Of a DNA stretch of 64,000 nt, positions 53,070-61,766 are shown in pieces. Position 1 is the stretch's first letter. Each line of letters opens with the position of its first letter. This DNA comes from Flagellimonas lutimaris (GTDB taxonomy: Bacteria; Bacteroidota; Bacteroidia; Flavobacteriales; Flavobacteriaceae). The notes under the pieces were generated by a model that saw nothing but the letters and a program-made list of their open reading frames with translations, was not told where the DNA came from and made no database searches. The stretch is from the NCBI RefSeq assembly GCF_003581615.1, contig NZ_QXFH01000077.1, forward strand, positions 66,552-130,551, given 5' to 3'. The position numbers and the translations under genes are program-made.

Positions 53070-54332
53070 ATGAGAACAAGAATATTAATATTTCTAGCCA
53101 TAGGAATTTCCTCGATGGGTTTTGCCCAGAAGGATGAGATGAAGGCAGCGGAAAAGGCACTTAAAGATGGTGATGCTGCTGCGGCAAAAGCTGCTTTGAC
53201 CAGCGCTGCTTCGACTATTGATTCAGCCAAGGAAAAAGATCAGGCCGAGTACTATACACTTTTGGGAAATGCAAATTACGAATTGGCCAAGAAAGGCGAT
53301 GTATCTGCTTTCCAATCTGCTGTGGACGCCTACAACAAAGTAATTGCTGTAGAGGAAGCAAGCGGTAAAGCTAAATATACCTCTGTTGCTCAAGAGAAAA
53401 TGTCTCAAATGACAGCGGATTTGGTTAATTCAGCAGTAGAGGATAACAATAATAAAAAGTTTAGTGAAGCCGCTGAGAAATTGTATATGAGCTACAAACT
53501 TAGTCCAAAAGATACTGTATACCTTTACTATGCTGCAAGCAGTGCGGTTAACGGACAAGATTATGAAGGAGCTTTAAAATACTACAATGAGCTGAAAGAT
53601 GTTGGTTACAATGGAGAGTCTGTTTCTTATACTGCGGTTAATGTAGAGTCCGGAGAAACAGAAACCATGGATAAGGCTACTCGAGACCTTTATGTTAAAG
53701 CAGGGACTCATAAAGACCCTAAAGAAGAGGTAAGTCCATCTAAAAAGCCCGAGATAGTCAAGAACATCGCGTTGATTAATCAACAAATGGGAAATAATGA
53801 AAAAGCAGTTGAAGCTTATGCCGATGCAAGGGCTGAAAACCCTGACGATGTAAACTTGGTATTGGGAGAAGCCAACTTGTATTATGCCATGGGAGATAAG
53901 GACAAGTTTAAGGACTTAATGGGGCAAGCTTCCGCAATGGCTCCAGATAATCCCGATTTGCTTTATAACATAGGTGTAATCAATATGGAACAAGGAAACC
54001 TGCAAGATGCTAGAGATGCTTACAAAAAAACATTGGCCATTGACCCAGGTTATATCAATGCCCTTTTAAATCTTTCTACTACTTATGTGAACGAAGGTAA
54101 CGGTCTTATTGATGAAATGAATGCTTTGGGTAATTCAAAAGCCGATATTGCTAAGTACGATGAGCTTAAGGAGAAAAAGGATAGTCTTTTTAGAGAAGGT
54201 GCAACAGTTTTGGAAGATGCTCTACAGTCCAACCCTGACAACGAAAGTATTTTAACACAGCTAAAAAATATTTACGGGGCTTTGGGCGATAACGAAAATT
54301 TCATGAGAATTAAAAAGCTTTTGGGAGAATAG
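53070..54332 (+). CDS. Secreted tetratricopeptide repeat protein
   Basis: 420 residues with a signal peptide (ILIFLAIGISSMGFAQ, cleavage near 19). TPR units are visible at about 60-95, 145-180, 235-270 (NQQMGNNEKAVEAYADARAENPDD), 290-330 (YNIGVINMEQGNLQDARDAYKKTLAIDPGY) and 380-410. Likely a periplasmic scaffold for protein contacts; no enzyme domain is seen. It follows gyrA by 50 bp and ends in a strong shared terminator. Confidence 0.9.
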   Translation: MRTRILIFLAIGISSMGFAQKDEMKAAEKALKDGDAAAAKAALTSAASTIDSAKEKDQAEYYTLLGNANYELAKKGDVSAFQSAVDAYNKVIAVEEASGKAKYTSVAQEKMSQMTADLVNSAVEDNNNKKFSEAAEKLYMSYKLSPKDTVYLYYAASSAVNGQDYEGALKYYNELKDVGYNGESVSYTAVNVESGETETMDKATRDLYVKAGTHKDPKEEVSPSKKPEIVKNIALINQQMGNNEKAVEAYADARAENPDDVNLVLGEANLYYAMGDKDKFKDLMGQASAMAPDNPDLLYNIGVINMEQGNLQDARDAYKKTLAIDPGYINALLNLSTTYVNEGNGLIDEMNALGNSKADIAKYDELKEKKDSLFREGATVLEDALQSNPDNESILTQLKNIYGALGDNENFMRIKKLLGE

Positions 54333-54346
54333 TAATTTCCCTCTTT

Positions 54347-54379
54347 AAAAAAAAGCCCCGATAATTCGGGGCTTTTTTT
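54347..54379. terminator. Bidirectional rho-independent terminator
   Basis: AAAAGCCCCGA-TAAT-TCGGGGCTTTT with A8 and T7 flanks, between the convergent TPR and NlpC/P60 genes. Confidence 0.9.
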
Positions 54380-55130
54380 ATATCACTTTTTTAATGACCC
54401 TTAGTTGATGGGTATATAACTTTTCCTCGGAATTAAAGATTCCGGTATGATCTATTCTATCAATACGAACGTGTCCATTCACATGGATAATATAGTTGTC
54501 TTGTAAAATAATTCCAACATGGTTTATGATGCCCTCGTTATCATCAAAAAAGGCCAGGTCACCAGGTTCACTTTCTTCAATAAAACTTAAAGCTTCTCCT
54601 TGCTTGGATTGTTCTTCCGCAGTCCTTGCCAATAAATGCCCATTAATTTTATAGACCATTTGTGTAAATCCGGAACAATCTATTCCAAAAGGTGTTTTAC
54701 CACCGGCTAAAAATGGAGCTTTCAAGTACATGACTGCGGTATCAACCAAACTATCTTTGGGATTTTTTCCCGAATGGGTGTTTCCTTCAAATGTATGGTT
54801 CAATAATGCAGGTGTGTTGATCATGGACCCCATTAGTATAGGCAATAGCATACCATCATCGGTACAGATATGGGAAATAACATCGGAACATATTTTTTGT
54901 GGTTCCAATGCCTCTATATCATTATAAACTTGCTCAGGAATAAATGATAGCTGATTGTTGGGAATCCAGCCTTCAAAATAGTCGTAAGCTGCCCGAATCC
55001 TACTCCATTTTTTTCTGCTCTCCAAAACCTTGAAGTGCTCCCCATACAATAACTGGGAAGACATTTCGGCACAATCGTCCGGACTTGTTCTGATTGGAAC
55101 AATACTTAGAGGACAAATTCCATATTGCAT
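54378..55130 (-). CDS. C40 (NlpC/P60) family cysteine peptidase
   Basis: 250 residues. An SH3b-like domain fills the N-terminal part (about 1-65, RAAYDYFEGWIPNNQL), and the NlpC/P60 domain follows. Catalytic residues are Cys152 (GIDCSGFTQMVY), His204 (INHVGIIL) and a third polar residue near HVNGHVRI. Such enzymes cut gamma-D-Glu-diaminopimelate bonds in peptidoglycan peptides. No clear signal peptide, so it may act on imported muropeptides in the cytoplasm (YkfC-like); this is inference. It follows the thiolase gene by 20 bp. Confidence 0.9.
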   Translation of the reverse strand: MQYGICPLSIVPIRTSPDDCAEMSSQLLYGEHFKVLESRKKWSRIRAAYDYFEGWIPNNQLSFIPEQVYNDIEALEPQKICSDVISHICTDDGMLLPILMGSMINTPALLNHTFEGNTHSGKNPKDSLVDTAVMYLKAPFLAGGKTPFGIDCSGFTQMVYKINGHLLARTAEEQSKQGEALSFIEESEPGDLAFFDDNEGIINHVGIILQDNYIIHVNGHVRIDRIDHTGIFNSEEKLYTHQLRVIKKVI

Positions 55131-55150
55131 TTACTGTACAGATTGAATCA

Positions 55151-56326
55151 CTAATTTCTTTCCAAAACAATGGATGAAGCTCCACCGCCACCATTGCAAA
55201 TGGCTGCAGCTCCCAGTTTGGCATTATTTTGTTCCAAGATGTTCAACAATGTAATCGTAATTCTGGCACCAGAGCATCCTAATGGATGTCCCAGGGATAC
55301 CGCACCACCATTTACATTTACATTTGAATCCTTCAGTCCAAGGATTTTCATGTTGGCCAACCCTACCACGGAAAAAGCTTCATTGAACTCAAAAAACTCA
55401 ATGTCATCCATGGAAACTCCGGCACGATCTAATGCCTTGGGTAAAGCTTTTGCGGGAGCTGTCGTAAACCATTCGGGCTCTTGGGCCGCATCTGCGTATC
55501 CTTTAATTGTTGCCAAAGGTGTCAAACCTAACTCATTGGCTTTTTCTTCACTCATTAATATCACAGCAGCAGCACCATCATTGATTGTGGATGCATTAGC
55601 TGCGGTAACCGTTCCATCCTTGGAAAATGCAGGCCTAAGTGCTGGAACTTTTTCCAGTTTTACATTTTTAAACTCTTCGTCTTCACTCACTACTATTGGT
55701 TCACCTCTGCGCTGAGGTACTTCTACAGGAACTACTTCATTATCAAATTTTCCTGCCTTCCATGCTTCAGCAGACCTTTTGTAGGATTGAATAGCGTAAG
55801 CATCTTGGTCTTCTCTACTAAATTCATACTCAGTGGCGCAAGCATCGGCACAAACACCCATGGCGTTTTGGTCGTAAGCATCGACAAGTCCATCTTTTTG
55901 CATGCCATCCACTAAATTGGTTGGGCCAAATTTGGTACCTCTCCTCATATAAACATAGTGGGGAATCAAACTCATATTTTCCATACCACCGGCAACAACA
56001 ATGGAATTTTCTCCCAAGGCAATGGATTGTGCTCCTTGCATAATAGTTTTCATGCCGGAAGAACATACTTTGTTAATTGTTGTGCAGGGCACCGTATTGG
56101 GTATGCCGGCAAAAATAGCGGCTTGCCTGGCAGGTGCCTGTCCAGTGCCTGCCTGAACCACATTTCCCATCAATACTTCTTCGACAAGTTCGGGTTTAAG
56201 TCCTATTTTATCCAAAGCTCCTTTAATGGCCACAGCCCCCAGTTTTGGGGCGGGAATGCTTGATAAAGCTCCCATAAAACTTCCAATTGGAGTTCTTGCG
56301 GCGGAAACGATCACTACTTTTTTCAT
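55151..56326 (-). CDS. Acetyl-CoA C-acyltransferase (thiolase)
   Basis: 391 residues, the usual length. Catalytic Cys88 (NKVCSSGMK), His347 (GHPLGCSGAR) and Cys377 (ICNGGGGASS) are all present. It catalyses thiolytic cleavage or the reverse Claisen condensation of acetyl-CoA units; whether it serves beta-oxidation or acetoacetyl-CoA synthesis cannot be told from sequence. No other fatty-acid genes are adjacent; the next gene in the unit is the NlpC/P60 peptidase. Confidence 0.94.
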   Translation of the reverse strand: MKKVVIVSAARTPIGSFMGALSSIPAPKLGAVAIKGALDKIGLKPELVEEVLMGNVVQAGTGQAPARQAAIFAGIPNTVPCTTINKVCSSGMKTIMQGAQSIALGENSIVVAGGMENMSLIPHYVYMRRGTKFGPTNLVDGMQKDGLVDAYDQNAMGVCADACATEYEFSREDQDAYAIQSYKRSAEAWKAGKFDNEVVPVEVPQRRGEPIVVSEDEEFKNVKLEKVPALRPAFSKDGTVTAANASTINDGAAAVILMSEEKANELGLTPLATIKGYADAAQEPEWFTTAPAKALPKALDRAGVSMDDIEFFEFNEAFSVVGLANMKILGLKDSNVNVNGGAVSLGHPLGCSGARITITLLNILEQNNAKLGAAAICNGGGGASSIVLERN

Positions 56327-56412
56327 ATGTGCATTTTTACTCCTGCGAAAATACTAAATTTAAATGCAAACCAATAAGGTGATTGGTCAACGGACTTCTT
56401 ATATATATTTTC

Positions 56413-56420
56413 TATTTTTG
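56413..56420 (+). promoter_or_regulatory. Possible -7 box before the HD-domain gene
   Basis: TATTTTTG fits TAnnTTTG, 19 bp before the ATG at 56440; no clear -33 element. Confidence 0.4.
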
Positions 56421-56439
56421 AAGCTAACAGTTTTATGAA

Positions 56440-58476
56440 ATGGGAAAAACTTTGGATAATGTATATAAACACCAATCGCTTGTCTACAAGTATTTCCTGT
56501 ATGTGATTTCTGTAGCCTTGATTGTATTCTTTTTCCCAAAAGGAGGGAAATTTAAATACGAATTTCAGAAGGGCAAACCGTGGCAATATGAAAATTTATA
56601 CGCTCCTATTGATTTCTCAATTAAAAAGACCCAAGAGGAAATAGAGGAGGAGCAATCCTCAATTCGTAAAAACAAAACGGATTATTACACCTACAACGCT
56701 TCGTTGGTTTCCGATGTAAAAAATGAGGTTGGGGAGGAACTGAATTTATTATTTCAGTCGGAAGGTTTTTCATCATCCCAGAGACAAGCTTTAAGGGAAC
56801 TTTCTGAAGAAGTGGTTGAAAAATTATATATACATGGAATTTTTCAAAATGTACCACAATCAGAATCTACTGTCGTTGTAAAAAATAATGAGGCACAACC
56901 AGTTTCCCCGAGTGATTATTTAGGTCTTGAACAGGCAAAAAAGGAGGTGTCAGAATATCTTTCTGGTATCAATGCCACAGGGGCCAATCGTTTGCAAGGG
57001 TTGATCAGAAATAGTCTTAGGGCCAATCTTTTTTATGATGAGGCCCTTACGGAAAGCGCATTGAACGATGAGCTATCCAAAATTTCGTACACTAGAGGTG
57101 AAGTGGACCAAGGGAAACTGATTATCGCCAAGGGCGAAATTGTGGAATCGGAAGATTTTAAAATATTGAATTCCCTAAAAGATGAGTATGAGTCCGAGCT
57201 CTGGATGGGAAGTAACTACTATTTTATTTTATTGGGATATACCATCCTGGTAGCACTAGTGCTCATTATGTTATTCCTTTTCCTAAAAAGATATAGGACA
57301 GAGATTTTTCAGAATAACAATAAGGTAACCTTTATTTTCTTCAATATTTTGTTGATGGTAATTGCCACAACTTTAATGGTAAAGCATTATGAGAACTATA
57401 TTTATATGGTCCCCTTGTGTATTTTACCATTGATATTAAAAAACTTTTTTGACGCTAGATTAGGACTTTTTGTTCATGTATTGACCGTGTTGATTCTTGG
57501 TTTTGTTGTGCCCAATAGTTTTGAGTATATCTTTTTGCAGATTATCGCTGGTATTGTTACCATTTTAACAGTGTCTGAGCTGTATAAGAGAGCCAATCTT
57601 TTCATTTCGGTAGGTCAGATCACCTTGATTTATATTATTGGTTATTTCGCCTTTCATGCCATTCATGAAGGAAATTTGGAAAACATAGAATGGATATTGT
57701 TCGGGGTTTTTGTTTTGAATGGTCTTTTGACTCTTTTTGCCCAACCGTTAATTTATATGTTTGAGAAGATTTTTGGACTCGTATCCGATGTATCCTTGTT
57801 AGAGCTTTCCGATACCAATTCCAAGTTGCTCAAAGAACTTTCGGACAAGGCTCCAGGTACATTTCACCATTCTCTACAAGTTGCGAACCTTGCTGAGGCA
57901 GCTGCCAACGAAATAGGAGCAAATGCAATGTTGGTCAGGGTAGGAGCATTGTACCACGATATAGGTAAAATGGAGAACCCAACCTACTTTACCGAGAACC
58001 AAATCACCAGTGTTAATCCGCATGATGATTTACCGCCGAAAGAGAGTGCCAAAATCATTATAGATCATGTTATTAATGGAATTGAAATAGCTAGAAAAAA
58101 TAAACTTCCTGATCGGGTAATCGATTTTATAAGAACCCACCATGGCACCACAGTGGTTTATTATTTTTTTAAAAAACAACAGGAGCTTGATTCTGAGACA
58201 GACTCGGAAAACTTTAAATATCCTGGACCCATACCTTTTTCCAAAGAAACGGCAATTTTAATGATGTCCGATGCTGTGGAGGCCGCTTCTAAAAGTCTAA
58301 AGAACCCAACTTTTACCATAATTGATGAGTTTGTTGAAAAGATAGTTAAGGGACAGATGCAGGCCAACCAGTATTTAAATGCCAATATTACCTTGAAGGA
58401 GATTGAAATGGTGAAGAAAGTACTTAAACAAAAGCTTACTAACATCTATCATTTACGGGTGGAATATCCTGAATAG
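56440..58476 (+). CDS. 7TM-HD family membrane phosphohydrolase, PgpH-like
   Basis: 678 residues. One N-terminal membrane helix (YFLYVISVALIVFFF) precedes an extracytoplasmic 7TMR-HDED domain of about 50-255, then about seven membrane helices (255-440) and a cytoplasmic HD domain. HD motif residues are in FHHSLQVANLAEAAA (near 479-492) and GALYHDIGK (near 502-510), with RTHHGTT further on. PgpH of Listeria hydrolyses c-di-AMP; the substrate here is inferred from that relative. Confidence 0.92.
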   Translation: MGKTLDNVYKHQSLVYKYFLYVISVALIVFFFPKGGKFKYEFQKGKPWQYENLYAPIDFSIKKTQEEIEEEQSSIRKNKTDYYTYNASLVSDVKNEVGEELNLLFQSEGFSSSQRQALRELSEEVVEKLYIHGIFQNVPQSESTVVVKNNEAQPVSPSDYLGLEQAKKEVSEYLSGINATGANRLQGLIRNSLRANLFYDEALTESALNDELSKISYTRGEVDQGKLIIAKGEIVESEDFKILNSLKDEYESELWMGSNYYFILLGYTILVALVLIMLFLFLKRYRTEIFQNNNKVTFIFFNILLMVIATTLMVKHYENYIYMVPLCILPLILKNFFDARLGLFVHVLTVLILGFVVPNSFEYIFLQIIAGIVTILTVSELYKRANLFISVGQITLIYIIGYFAFHAIHEGNLENIEWILFGVFVLNGLLTLFAQPLIYMFEKIFGLVSDVSLLELSDTNSKLLKELSDKAPGTFHHSLQVANLAEAAANEIGANAMLVRVGALYHDIGKMENPTYFTENQITSVNPHDDLPPKESAKIIIDHVINGIEIARKNKLPDRVIDFIRTHHGTTVVYYFFKKQQELDSETDSENFKYPGPIPFSKETAILMMSDAVEAASKSLKNPTFTIIDEFVEKIVKGQMQANQYLNANITLKEIEMVKKVLKQKLTNIYHLRVEYPE

Positions 58477-58517
58477 CAGAGATATGATAAAAGTTGCATT
58501 AAAAAAATGAAAAAATA

Positions 58518-58549
58518 GTTGCGATCTTACATCTGAAAAGGTACATTTG
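58518..58549 (+). promoter_or_regulatory. Promoter of the tRNA pair
   Basis: GTTG at 58518-58521, a 20-nt spacer, then an exact TACATTTG at 58542-58549; start expected near 58556, 34 nt before tRNA-Ser. Confidence 0.72.
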
Positions 58550-58589
58550 CATCCGCATTTTCAGAGTGCACGTTCTTAAGAAATAAACA

Positions 58590-58673
58590 GGAGAGGTGCC
58601 GGAGTGGTAACGGAGCAGATTGCTAATCTGTCAGAGCGTAAGTGCTGCCCGGGTTCGAGTCCCGGTCTCTCCG
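58590..58673 (+). tRNA. tRNA-Ser (anticodon GCU)
   Basis: Acceptor GGAGAGG pairs with TCTCTCC, G discriminator. Anticodon loop TTGCTAA carries GCT at 58622-58624. A long variable arm (GCGTAAGTGC) precedes the T arm GGGTTCGAGTCCC, as expected for a class II tRNA. CCA is not encoded. Confidence 0.95.
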
Positions 58674-58690
58674 CTTTTTCCAACACACCT

Positions 58691-58765
58691 CGGGGTGTAG
58701 CGTAGCCCGGTTATCGCGCCTGCTTTGGGAGCAGGAGGTCGCAGGTTCGAATCCTGCCACCCCGA
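58691..58765 (+). tRNA. tRNA-Pro (anticodon UGG)
   Basis: Acceptor CGGGGTG pairs with CACCCCG, A discriminator. Anticodon loop TTTGGGA holds TGG. T arm GCAGGTTCGAATCCTGC is canonical. CCA is not encoded. The gene lies at the left border of the accessory region. Confidence 0.95.
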
Positions 58766-59077
58766 CTATAAAAACGGTTCATTTGATATATAGTGAAACT
58801 GTAAATAATTAAAAACCAGAAAATATTAATTTTCTGGTTTTTTTTATGCCCAAATTAAACCTAGAATAAAGGTGTCCTATAGGGTGTCCTGTTTTTATCT
58901 TATACCTTCAGAACCCCGTAAATAGTAGGATTCAGGCTTTAGATTCTAATCGGGTTATGTATAGTTTTTTTGAACAGTTGGACTGATTGGGTAGCTGAAT
59001 CTTGGGACGGAATTTTAGATTTCAAACACGGGTAAAAATTACCTTTATTGTTTAAACAGGTGTAAAAAATGATTACT
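58766..59077. other. Spacer after tRNA-Pro with a terminator and a direct-repeat copy
   Basis: About 310 bp without a gene. It holds the tRNA terminator (58811-58845) and the first copy of an internally repeated motif, GGTGTCCTATAGGGTGTCCT, at 58871-58890. A related copy, GATGTCCTATAGGATGTCCT, is at 60699-60718. Two similar blocks, GGGTAAAAATTACCTTTA and GGTGTAAAAAATGATTACTT, stand upstream of the Fic gene. Confidence 0.6.
58811..58845 (+). terminator. Terminator of the tRNA pair
   Basis: AAAACCAGAAAAT-ATTA-ATTTTCTGGTTTT with eight T residues at the end. Confidence 0.88.
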
Positions 59078-59106
59078 TTTACTCTTGTATTTAATTCAAG
59101 AGTAAA
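59078..59106. promoter_or_regulatory. Perfect inverted repeat upstream of the Fic gene, operator candidate
   Basis: TTTACTCTTG (59078-59087), 9-nt spacer, CAAGAGTAAA (59097-59106); a perfect 10-bp dyad ending 12 bp before the Fic ATG. The Fic protein has a C-terminal winged-helix-like tail, so self-regulation is plausible. Confidence 0.6.
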
Positions 59107-59118
59107 TTTTACTTGTAT

Positions 59119-60204
59119 ATGGCTCCTTTCGATAAAACAAAACCGTTCAACAATTTGCCTCCACTTCCACCACAAGAAGATTTGGAGACCAAAGTCATCC
59201 TTTCCAAGACCATAACCGCAAGTAGGGCCTTGGCCCAGTTAAATGGGGCCATTAGGAATTTACCAAACCCAAGCTTGTTTTTGGATAGCTTGCATCTTCA
59301 AGAAGCGAAAGCGAGTTCCGAAATTGAAAATATCATTACTACCAATGATGATTTATATAAGGCAGTTGTCGCAGATAAAAAGTTTGATAATCCGGCTACA
59401 AAGGAAGTTATCAATTACAAGGAAGCGATATGGCTTGGTCTTAAAAGACTGGAAAAAAAGCCCTTTATAACAACGAACCTATGCGTTGAAATAGTCCAAT
59501 GTATCAAACAAAATACATCGGGAATAAGGACCTCGATCGGTACCACACTGTCAAATTCAAAAGGGGAAATTATTTATACACCTCCTTCAGGTGAGGATGT
59601 CATACGCGGAAAAATGGCCAATCTAGAAAAGTTTATCAATCAAAATGATACGATGGATCCTTTGATTAAAATGGCCATATTCCATTATCAATTTGAAGCC
59701 ATTCATCCATTTTCAGATGGAAATGGGAGAACTGGGAGAATATTATTGCTGTTACAATTAAAACTGGAGAAACTTTTGGACATACCAGCCCTGTTTCTAA
59801 GCGATTACATTATCAAACACAAAGAAGCGTATTACAGGCATCTGCGTAATGTGACAGAAAGAAATAATTGGACAGACTACATTCTGTATATGTTGGATAT
59901 GGTCGAGCACACATCCATTCAGGGCCTAAATCGTTTGGAATCCATTGTGTCCTTGATGGAAACCACAGGAATAAAGATAAAGGAACAATTACCAAAGGTT
60001 TATTCAAAAGATTTGGTCGAAGTGCTATTTAAACTACCTTATACCAAACGCCAAAATCTTTTGGATATAGGTTTGGGTACACCTAAGACAGTTGGAAACT
60101 ATTTGATTGCTTTGGAAGAGAAAGGCTTTTTGAAATCGATAAAGGTCGGAAAGGAAAAATTATATCTTAATCATGAATTGATGAAAGTCTTGGGGCAAGG
60201 ATAA
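59119..60204 (+). CDS. Fic family protein (class II, self-inhibited type)
   Basis: 361 residues from the ATG at 59119; a TTG two codons upstream is less likely. The catalytic motif HPFSDGNGRTGR is complete (His196), so AMP-transferase (or similar NMP-transferase) activity is expected. The N-terminal domain carries an inhibitory motif SSEIEN (Ser66 to Asn71, [S/T]xxxE[G/N]), with Glu70 the expected blocker, as in class II Fic. The last 75 residues (DLVEVLFKLPYTKRQNLLDIGLG, then a wing ending LYLNHELM) look like a winged helix. No antitoxin gene is next to it. Target unknown. Confidence 0.92.
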   Translation: MAPFDKTKPFNNLPPLPPQEDLETKVILSKTITASRALAQLNGAIRNLPNPSLFLDSLHLQEAKASSEIENIITTNDDLYKAVVADKKFDNPATKEVINYKEAIWLGLKRLEKKPFITTNLCVEIVQCIKQNTSGIRTSIGTTLSNSKGEIIYTPPSGEDVIRGKMANLEKFINQNDTMDPLIKMAIFHYQFEAIHPFSDGNGRTGRILLLLQLKLEKLLDIPALFLSDYIIKHKEAYYRHLRNVTERNNWTDYILYMLDMVEHTSIQGLNRLESIVSLMETTGIKIKEQLPKVYSKDLVEVLFKLPYTKRQNLLDIGLGTPKTVGNYLIALEEKGFLKSIKVGKEKLYLNHELMKVLGQG

Positions 60205-60775
60205 TTTTTTAAGATCACGATATGCCATTAAAAATAATTTTCCAATACCGTCAAGTTCAAATAGTATCAACTTGATGTGGTATTGTTCAACGTCAATAAT
60301 ACCTTAATTATGTCCTAAAACGGTCTTTCTGTTGTATTCGTTTTTTCATTTGTTTTATAATCTTTTCATTTTTTGGTGTTAGCAATGGCGATTGTGCAAA
60401 GCCAAAAATGTTACATTAGAATCAAAAAAAGGATTACTATCGGGGCCATTTGAGATTAACTGGAACTAGGATAAAAAAAGTCAACTAAAATCACCGTTTT
60501 TTAATTCATAGATAATTCATATTGTGTTTGAAAATTAAAGAAGTGAAATCATGCTTAACTTTAAAATGCCTCGTAATTCTAACAATAATATATTATACTA
60601 GATACAATCATATTATTAAATAGGTAGCTAAATAATAATTGAACCCTTTTCCATTTAATTCATTACTTTTATTATTGAAAGTCCAAAACTCACATGAAGA
60701 TGTCCTATAGGATGTCCTTTTTTGGATGGTCAAGAAAAAATTCTGAAAACATAGGGGCTTGGAGATGATTGGTTA
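60205..60775. other. AT-rich spacer between Fic gene and IS21 remnant
   Basis: About 570 bp without a credible ORF. A 7-bp dyad TCAAGTT...AACTTGA is at about 60249-60273. The second TGTCCTATAGGATGTCC copy lies at 60701-60717, about 55 bp before transposase homology starts. Confidence 0.55.
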
Positions 60776-61588
60776 AAACTGCCACCCTGGTATAGACAAT
60801 GCGCACCGCGTTCTCCACGATGGCCTTGTCCCTTGGCCTGTAGGCCCTTGTCGGCAGCACGGCGGTATCGTAATGCTCCGCAAAATCGGCAAAGGCCTCG
60901 TTGACCTTCGGCTCGTAACTGCTGCTCTTGGTGACTGCGGACTTCAGGTTGTCGGTCACCAGGGCACGGGGGACCCCGCCATAGAACTACAGTGCGTTCT
61001 CGGTACATCGCATGAAGTCCTCCAGTTTCTGGCTCCGACAGGCCTCCACGTAGGTGTAATGGCTAATGCCCAACACGCACAGATATACCTCGAGTTCCTG
61101 GATCTCTCCCATATATTTGTCCGTTATATGGAGCTTTTTGCCCGTAAAATCGACGAAGAGCTTGTCGCCCGCCTTATGGGTGAAGTGCATCACTGGCGAT
61201 GTCTCCTTTGTCCATTCACGGTACCAGTACCTGAACTGGGAGAGCTTGAACCCGTCCGGGTGCTTCGCATAATACTCTTCCCAGAGCAACTGTCGCGTGA
61301 CCCCCGTTTTGCGGAGTTCCCTATCAAAATAGGGGAAGTACCGCTCTAAGGTCCTCAACTGTTCGCTCTTGGGCTTTTGGTCCGCCTTGAAGAGCCTGTG
61401 GATCTCCTCCAGGGTCATCTCCGAGAGCTCGTAGGCGTCAGCCTGTAGCATTTGAAGAACTCGATGTACTTGGCCGCCGTGTTGCGGGAGATGCCAAGTT
61501 CCTTGCTGATGCGTCGCTTGCTGGCCCCCTCGCCGTACAATTTGTAAATCCTTTTTGCCTTTCGCATATCTATCTGTTTGTTCGCCAT
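60776..61588 (-). pseudogene. istA: istA transposase pseudogene
   Basis: IS21 transposase read from the ATG at 61588 (MANKQIDMRKAKRIYKLYGE, with the helix-turn-helix ISKELGISRNTAAKYI). One A appears lost in CAAATGC near 61450, which shifts KYIEFFK into a short dead end; the correct frame resumes as MLQADAYELSEM. A TAG at 60989-60987 stands where a sense codon (probably CAG) is expected in ALxFYGGVPRAL. The DDE residues remain readable (FVDFTGK, LVTDNLKS, IVENAV). Homology stops at VYTRV near 60776, well before the family C-terminus. Not functional. Confidence 0.85.
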
Positions 61589-61720
61589 GGTCTTTTTTAC
61601 AAAAGAAACCATCGCAACACTCAAATAGAATCGATCTTTTTGGTGGCTCACTTTCATCCGCCCCACTATGCTCACTTTGGTCCGCCGCGGGTGGCTCAGT
61701 TTGACCCGCCGAAGGTGGTA
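60776..61720 (-). mobile_element. Decayed IS21-family element (istA part only)
   Basis: Contains an istA pseudogene and, at its upstream end (61641-61720), three imperfect copies of a ~20-bp repeat: GTGGCTCACTTTCATCCGCC, ATGCTCACTTTGGTCCGCC and GTGGCTCAGTTTGACCCGCC. Multiple end repeats are typical of IS21 termini. The region is clearly GC-richer than its surroundings. istB and the other end are missing, so the element is cut off near 60776. Confidence 0.8.
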
Positions 61721-61766
61721 TACTATGCCCGTTTTTTGCAGGATACGTTGTTATGCCCTTTTATTT

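Noticed and set aside
60730..61008. A 92-residue ORF in another frame of the IS21 remnant
   Set aside because: It is a shadow of istA; the DDE-motif frame is the homologous one.
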